Below, piece after piece: positions 4,421 through 7,735 of a stretch of DNA of 7,735 nucleotides. This stretch comes from Candidatus Methylomirabilota bacterium. Its GTDB lineage: Bacteria > Methylomirabilota > Methylomirabilia > Methylomirabilales > Methylomirabilaceae. Numbering within the stretch: the first letter of the stretch is position 1; every line of letters starts with the position of its first letter. The position numbers were made by a program, and so were the translations under genes. Below the pieces are notes generated by a model that saw nothing but the letters and a program-made list of their open reading frames with translations, had not been told where the DNA came from and did no database searches. Location: assembly GCA_016200385.1 (NCBI GenBank), contig JACQEV010000323.1, forward strand, positions 1 through 7,735, read 5' to 3'.

Positions 4421-6985
4421 TTATCCTTCATACGCCACTGCTGCCGGGATGTTCAGCGAAGCCGCTTGCCTCGCGGGCAGGTAGCCGGCCAACAACGCGG
4501 CCCCAAGCGCGAGAACCGACGACTTGACCAGGATGAGCCAGGAGAACCGGAACTGGATCGTCCACCCGAACGACTGCTTGTTGATCACGTGGATCAGGAT
4601 AAGGGAAAGGCAGATGCCGGCGAGGAGACCCAGCACTTCGACCATCAGGCCGAGGAGGCTTGCCTCTCCCAGCACGATCCGCGCCACCTGCGCCCTGGTG
4701 GCCCCGACCGACCGCAGAATGCCGATCTCCCGGTGGCGACTGATGACCGAGGCCCACAGGACGTTGAAGACCCCGAGGACGGCAACCAGGATCGCGATCA
4801 GCTCCAAGGCGCGGGCCACAACAAAGGTGCTGTCGAAGATCTCGAGAACTTTTCCCTTCAGCTCCCGGTTCGAGCTGATCGCGATCGCCGCATCCTGGCC
4901 CGCGAGCGCCTCGAGCCCCCGACGCACTGCCGCCTCGTCGGCTCCCGGCGCGAGATAGATCGCCAGGACATCGGCCCCGTGCTCGCCCCACACCCTCGCC
5001 CAGAGAGTCCGATCCATCACCGCCTTGCCGCCGTCGGTGGCATAATCATAAAAGATCCCGATTATCGGCAGCTCGACCCGGCCAGAGGGAAGATCGAGGG
5101 GTAATCGGCCCCCTTCGCTAAGCCCTCTGGACAGCGCAAAGCTCTCTGAGATGATGACGCCGTTCTCTCCCTTCGCACGTCGGAGGATCCGGGCCGAATC
5201 CTCCTCCCTGAATACGAGCCTGCCGTGTCGCGCGACCACCTCGAAGTCGCCGGCTGCGAGGAGCGCCTCCTGTCCCATCAGCTCAACTCGACGCCCGATG
5301 AAGGGATCGAGCGCGGCGACTCCCTTGATGCGAGAAGCGCCTTCGACAAAGTTTTCTGCAAGCCGGGCCCCGCTCCCCTTGACGAACCGGGCCGCCGGCG
5401 ACACGATCAGGTCGGCTCTGATCGTCTGCTCTACCCACAGCTCCACCGTCCGCCGGAAGCTGCCGATCATGAGGGTGAGTCCGACCAGCATCGCGATCGC
5501 GGTCATCATCGCAGCCACCGCAACAGCATTTCGCCCAACGGCAGAAGAGAGGTTCCCCGCGGCAAGCTGCAGCAGTGGAGCGCGCCTACCCCTGCAGAGG
5601 GCAGAAAAACCCTTTCCAGCCCAGCGGAGGAGTTGAGGGGTGAAACAGGCGACCCCGAAGATGAGGCAGGCTAGCGAGAGGTAGCCGAAGAGAGGAACGC
5701 CACGAACAGGACCTGGCTTGGTGAAGAGAAACGAAGCGACCAGGAGCAGGAGGCCAATGAGAAGAGAAAGCTCCGACCGCTGGATCCAGCCTCGCTCATA
5801 AGAGCCGATAGACATTGCCTCCTTCGGCCCGACCCGGCTTGCCGCATAGGCCGGTCCCAGGGAAGCGACCAGCGCACCGGTGGTCCCGAGGCCGAGCACC
5901 AGCGACAGCAGGCCGGGGCCAACCTCGATCCCTTCTACCCGGACGTAGGCGTAGAGGGCCGAGACCGTTTGCGAGACGCTCTGGAGGAGCGCTCGGCCAA
6001 GGAGCAGCCCACCGCCGATTCCCACGAGCGAGCCCAGGAGTCCCAGTGCCGCCCCTTCGGCGGCAAACAGGGCGGCCACCCTCACCTTCGTCACGCCGAG
6101 CGATCGGAGAATCCCGATCTGGCGCCGCCGCTGAAGGACCGAGAGGGAGACGGCGTTGTAGACGCTAAAGAGGCCGACCAGGAGCGCGATGGCGCTCAGG
6201 GCTGTCAGATTCAGGCGGAACGCCCTGAGCATCTTCTCCACCTGTTGACTCCGGCGATCGGGTCGCTGGATGGTCAGATGCGGAGGAAGGAGCCTGGCAA
6301 GGCGCGCGGTGACTTCGCCTGGCGGGACCTGTTCTCGCGTCACCAGGTCGATCCGGTCGAGCCGCCCCAGCTTGTCGAAGGCCGCCTGGGCAGTGGCGAT
6401 GTCCAGGACGCCAAGATTGCCGTCGAAGGCGCGCGCAGGACCCTGGGGGGCCAGGAGGCCTCTGACAACGAAGGACCGCCGTTGTGACCCGACCAGGAGG
6501 GTGAGGGGGGACCCCTTCTGAAGTCCGTTCTCTTTCGCAAACGAGGCGGTCACGAAGATCGCATCGGGACTAAGCAGCTCCTCGATCCTCGGAGGCCGGT
6601 CGCCATTGGCCATCCGGTATTCACGGAATGGATCCTCGGCAAACAGATCGACACCCATGAGGAGGAGGGCTTCCCCCGGCCGTCCTGCAATGGGAGCCAC
6701 CGCCTGAATGATTGGCGCGGCCGCAATGATCCCGTCCACCTGCTGGACTGCTGGAAGAAGGCGCTCGTCGATCCCCAGCTCACCGGCCGAAATCTGGAGG
6801 GTGGTTCGGCCCGCCACGACGTTGACCGCCCGCTGGAACGAGCCGAGAACACTTTCGTTGGCCACCTGGATCGCCGTGAAAGCGGCGACGCCGATGGCAA
6901 TGCCCGCCACGGTCATATACGTCCTGACCGGGTTCGCACGGAGGTTCCGAAGGATGGTGAGCCGGATCACCGTCCAGGTACGCAT
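4421..6985 (-). CDS. ABC transporter permease with two FtsX domains (MacB/LolCE-like, 854 residues)
   Basis: A large inner-membrane permease made of two homologous halves. A first membrane segment lies at about 24-44, followed by a MacB-PCD-like periplasmic domain (about 45-255). The first FtsX module covers about 260-390, with the coupling motif RRRQIGILRSLGVTKVRV at 286-303. A middle pair of hydrophobic segments (about 407-450) leads to the second half: a membrane segment at about 486-508, a second periplasmic domain (about 510-715), then an FtsX module at about 720-850 with RHREIGILRSVGATRAQV at 750-767. This gives about ten membrane helices, the layout of COG0577/COG3127-type fused permeases that need only one ATPase gene. 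The start lies 2 nt beyond the ATPase stop; the nearest Shine-Dalgarno (AAAGGAG, 7001-7007) is 15 nt away, so translation is probably coupled. Exact substrate unknown; relatives act in lipid, lipoprotein or mechanotransmission roles. Confidence 0.92.
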   Translation of the reverse strand: MRTWTVIRLTILRNLRANPVRTYMTVAGIAIGVAAFTAIQVANESVLGSFQRAVNVVAGRTTLQISAGELGIDERLLPAVQQVDGIIAAAPIIQAVAPIAGRPGEALLLMGVDLFAEDPFREYRMANGDRPPRIEELLSPDAIFVTASFAKENGLQKGSPLTLLVGSQRRSFVVRGLLAPQGPARAFDGNLGVLDIATAQAAFDKLGRLDRIDLVTREQVPPGEVTARLARLLPPHLTIQRPDRRSQQVEKMLRAFRLNLTALSAIALLVGLFSVYNAVSLSVLQRRRQIGILRSLGVTKVRVAALFAAEGAALGLLGSLVGIGGGLLLGRALLQSVSQTVSALYAYVRVEGIEVGPGLLSLVLGLGTTGALVASLGPAYAASRVGPKEAMSIGSYERGWIQRSELSLLIGLLLLVASFLFTKPGPVRGVPLFGYLSLACLIFGVACFTPQLLRWAGKGFSALCRGRRAPLLQLAAGNLSSAVGRNAVAVAAMMTAIAMLVGLTLMIGSFRRTVELWVEQTIRADLIVSPAARFVKGSGARLAENFVEGASRIKGVAALDPFIGRRVELMGQEALLAAGDFEVVARHGRLVFREEDSARILRRAKGENGVIISESFALSRGLSEGGRLPLDLPSGRVELPIIGIFYDYATDGGKAVMDRTLWARVWGEHGADVLAIYLAPGADEAAVRRGLEALAGQDAAIAISSNRELKGKVLEIFDSTFVVARALELIAILVAVLGVFNVLWASVISRHREIGILRSVGATRAQVARIVLGEASLLGLMVEVLGLLAGICLSLILIHVINKQSFGWTIQFRFSWLILVKSSVLALGAALLAGYLPARQAASLNIPAAVAYEG

Positions 6986-6987
6986 GA

Positions 6988-7665
6988 TCAGGCTGACCCG
7001 CTCCTTTCGATCTTTCCGTCACGCAGGCGCACGATCCGACCCGCTCGGAGAGCCGCCTCTTGGCTGTGGGTGGCCAGGATGATCGTCTGCCGGTGTTCCC
7101 GATTCAGCCCCTGCAGCAGCTCGAGGGCCGCCCCGCCCGCCACAGAATCGAGGTTCCCGGTCGGCTCGTCGGCCAGGACGACTCGTGGCTCGGCCACAAT
7201 GGCTCGGGCAATGGCCACTCGCTGCTGTTCGCCGCCGGAGAGCTCGTGCGGCCAGTGGCGCGCGCGATGGGTCAGGCCCACCCGCTCCAGTTGTCGAGCG
7301 ACTCGCGTCTCGATTTCGCTGGCCTGCAGCCCGTCAAGCAGGAGCGGCATCGCGACATTCTCCCAAGCGTTCAAGGTCGGGAGCAGGTTGAAGAACTGAT
7401 AGACGATCCCGACCCTCGTCCGGCGAAGACGCGTGAGGCGATCGTCCGAAAGGCGATCCAGGCGCTCCCCATCGAGCCACACCTCGCCGGAGGTCGGCCG
7501 GTCGATGCCGGCCATCAGGTTAAGCAGGGTGGTCTTGCCGCATCCGCTCGGTCCCACCAGCGCGACGAACTCCCCTTGCGCGATGCCAAGGGTCACTCCA
7601 TCCACAGCCCGCACATCCACCCCGCCAAGAGAATAGACCTTTGTGATCTGCTCCAGCCTGACCAT
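6988..7665 (-). CDS. ABC transporter ATP-binding protein (LolD/MacB type)
   Basis: The 225-residue ATPase has every motif intact: Walker A GPSGCGKTT at 38-46, Q-loop Gln90 in YQFFNLLPTLNAWENV, signature LSGGEQQR at 142-149, Walker B VVLADE at 162-167 with catalytic Glu167, D-loop NLDS at 171-174, and switch His200 in ATHS. Sequence and size fit the LolD/MacB/FtsE subfamily that pairs with FtsX permeases. It is cytoplasmic and energises the adjacent double-FtsX permease. The ATG at 7665 is chosen because GGAGG (7671-7675) lies 5 nt upstream. In-frame ATG/TTG codons further up (to 7713) overlap the predicted promoter and cannot be the main start. It is the first gene of the three-gene operon, with its stop only 2 nt before the permease ATG. 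Confidence 0.95.
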   Translation of the reverse strand: MVRLEQITKVYSLGGVDVRAVDGVTLGIAQGEFVALVGPSGCGKTTLLNLMAGIDRPTSGEVWLDGERLDRLSDDRLTRLRRTRVGIVYQFFNLLPTLNAWENVAMPLLLDGLQASEIETRVARQLERVGLTHRARHWPHELSGGEQQRVAIARAIVAEPRVVLADEPTGNLDSVAGGAALELLQGLNREHRQTIILATHSQEAALRAGRIVRLRDGKIERSGSA

Positions 7666-7690
7666 CCGATCCTCCGGACACGGTGCGGCC

Positions 7691-7718
7691 ATTATACGTG
7701 AGGCTTCCATCAAGTCAA
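7691..7718 (-). promoter_or_regulatory. Near-consensus sigma-70 promoter of the ABC transporter/lipocalin operon
   Basis: On the minus strand, TTGACT (7718-7713) is followed after 16 bp by a perfect TATAAT (7696-7691). The predicted transcription start is near 7684, giving a leader of about 19 nt that contains only the GGAGG ribosome-binding site and the ATG at 7665. Five of six -35 bases and all -10 bases match consensus, so constitutive expression is plausible. No operator palindrome was seen in the short upstream stretch available. Confidence 0.65.
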
Positions 7719-7735
7719 CGCAGGCCGTCTGGTGC

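Noticed and set aside
7060..7701. Long plus-strand open frame opposite the ABC ATPase (with similar frames opposite the permease at 4466-5104 and 5969-6487).
   Set aside because: These mirror the codon pattern of strongly supported minus-strand genes, have no domain motifs, and are the usual antisense shadows in GC-rich DNA.
7666..7713. Upstream in-frame starts (TTG 7713, ATG 7710, ATG about 7692) for the ABC ATPase.
   Set aside because: They overlap the TTGACT-N16-TATAAT promoter and lack a ribosome-binding site. The ATG at 7665 has GGAGG at ideal spacing and begins the conserved domain.

Overview
The window is a compact, GC-rich (roughly 60% or more by eye) bacterial chromosome segment with six complete genes. 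Signal peptides, an FtsX-type ABC transporter and a periplasmic lipocalin-like protein point to a Gram-negative (diderm) bacterium. The gene mix and the palindromic dispersed repeats between genes resemble environmental lineages such as NC10/Methylomirabilota, Rokubacteria or deltaproteobacterial-type genomes. That taxonomic guess is an impression and was not tested. No tRNA, rRNA, CRISPR array, insertion sequence or phage gene was seen.

Layout from left to right. Positions 1-162 are a leader region with a possible extended -10 promoter. Positions 163-828 (+) encode a LOG-family (TIGR00730) nucleotide phosphoribohydrolase-like protein. Positions 829-1021 are a gene-free convergent gap built from repeat-like sequence, including a 53-bp double-hairpin palindromic element with terminal inverted repeats. 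Positions 1022-1417 (-) encode a DUF309 protein, and 1497-2396 (-) encode an HtrA-like trypsin-fold plus PDZ protein. These two probably form a two-gene unit, separated by a second hairpin repeat. Positions 2397-2580 are a divergent promoter region. Positions 2581-3240 (+) encode endonuclease III (nth) with an intact 4Fe-4S cluster motif. After a 45-bp convergent gap with no convincing terminator, the right half is one tight minus-strand operon read from 7665 down to 3286: ABC ATPase, an 854-residue double-FtsX permease, and a secreted CrtC/AttH-type lipocalin-like protein. It is preceded by a near-consensus sigma-70 promoter (7691-7718).

The most notable observation is the HtrA-like protein. 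Its fold signatures and PDZ domain are well preserved and the reading frame is intact, but all three catalytic positions are substituted (His to Tyr, Asp to Gly, Ser to Gly), and it has no signal peptide. It looks like a cytoplasmic pseudoprotease, perhaps a PDZ-bearing binding protein, conserved next to a DUF309 gene.

The right-hand operon looks like a self-contained envelope system. The ATPase powers a LolCE/MacB-like permease that probably moves or extracts a lipid-like molecule, and the lipocalin-like protein could receive or modify it in the periplasm. The substrate is not evident from the sequence.
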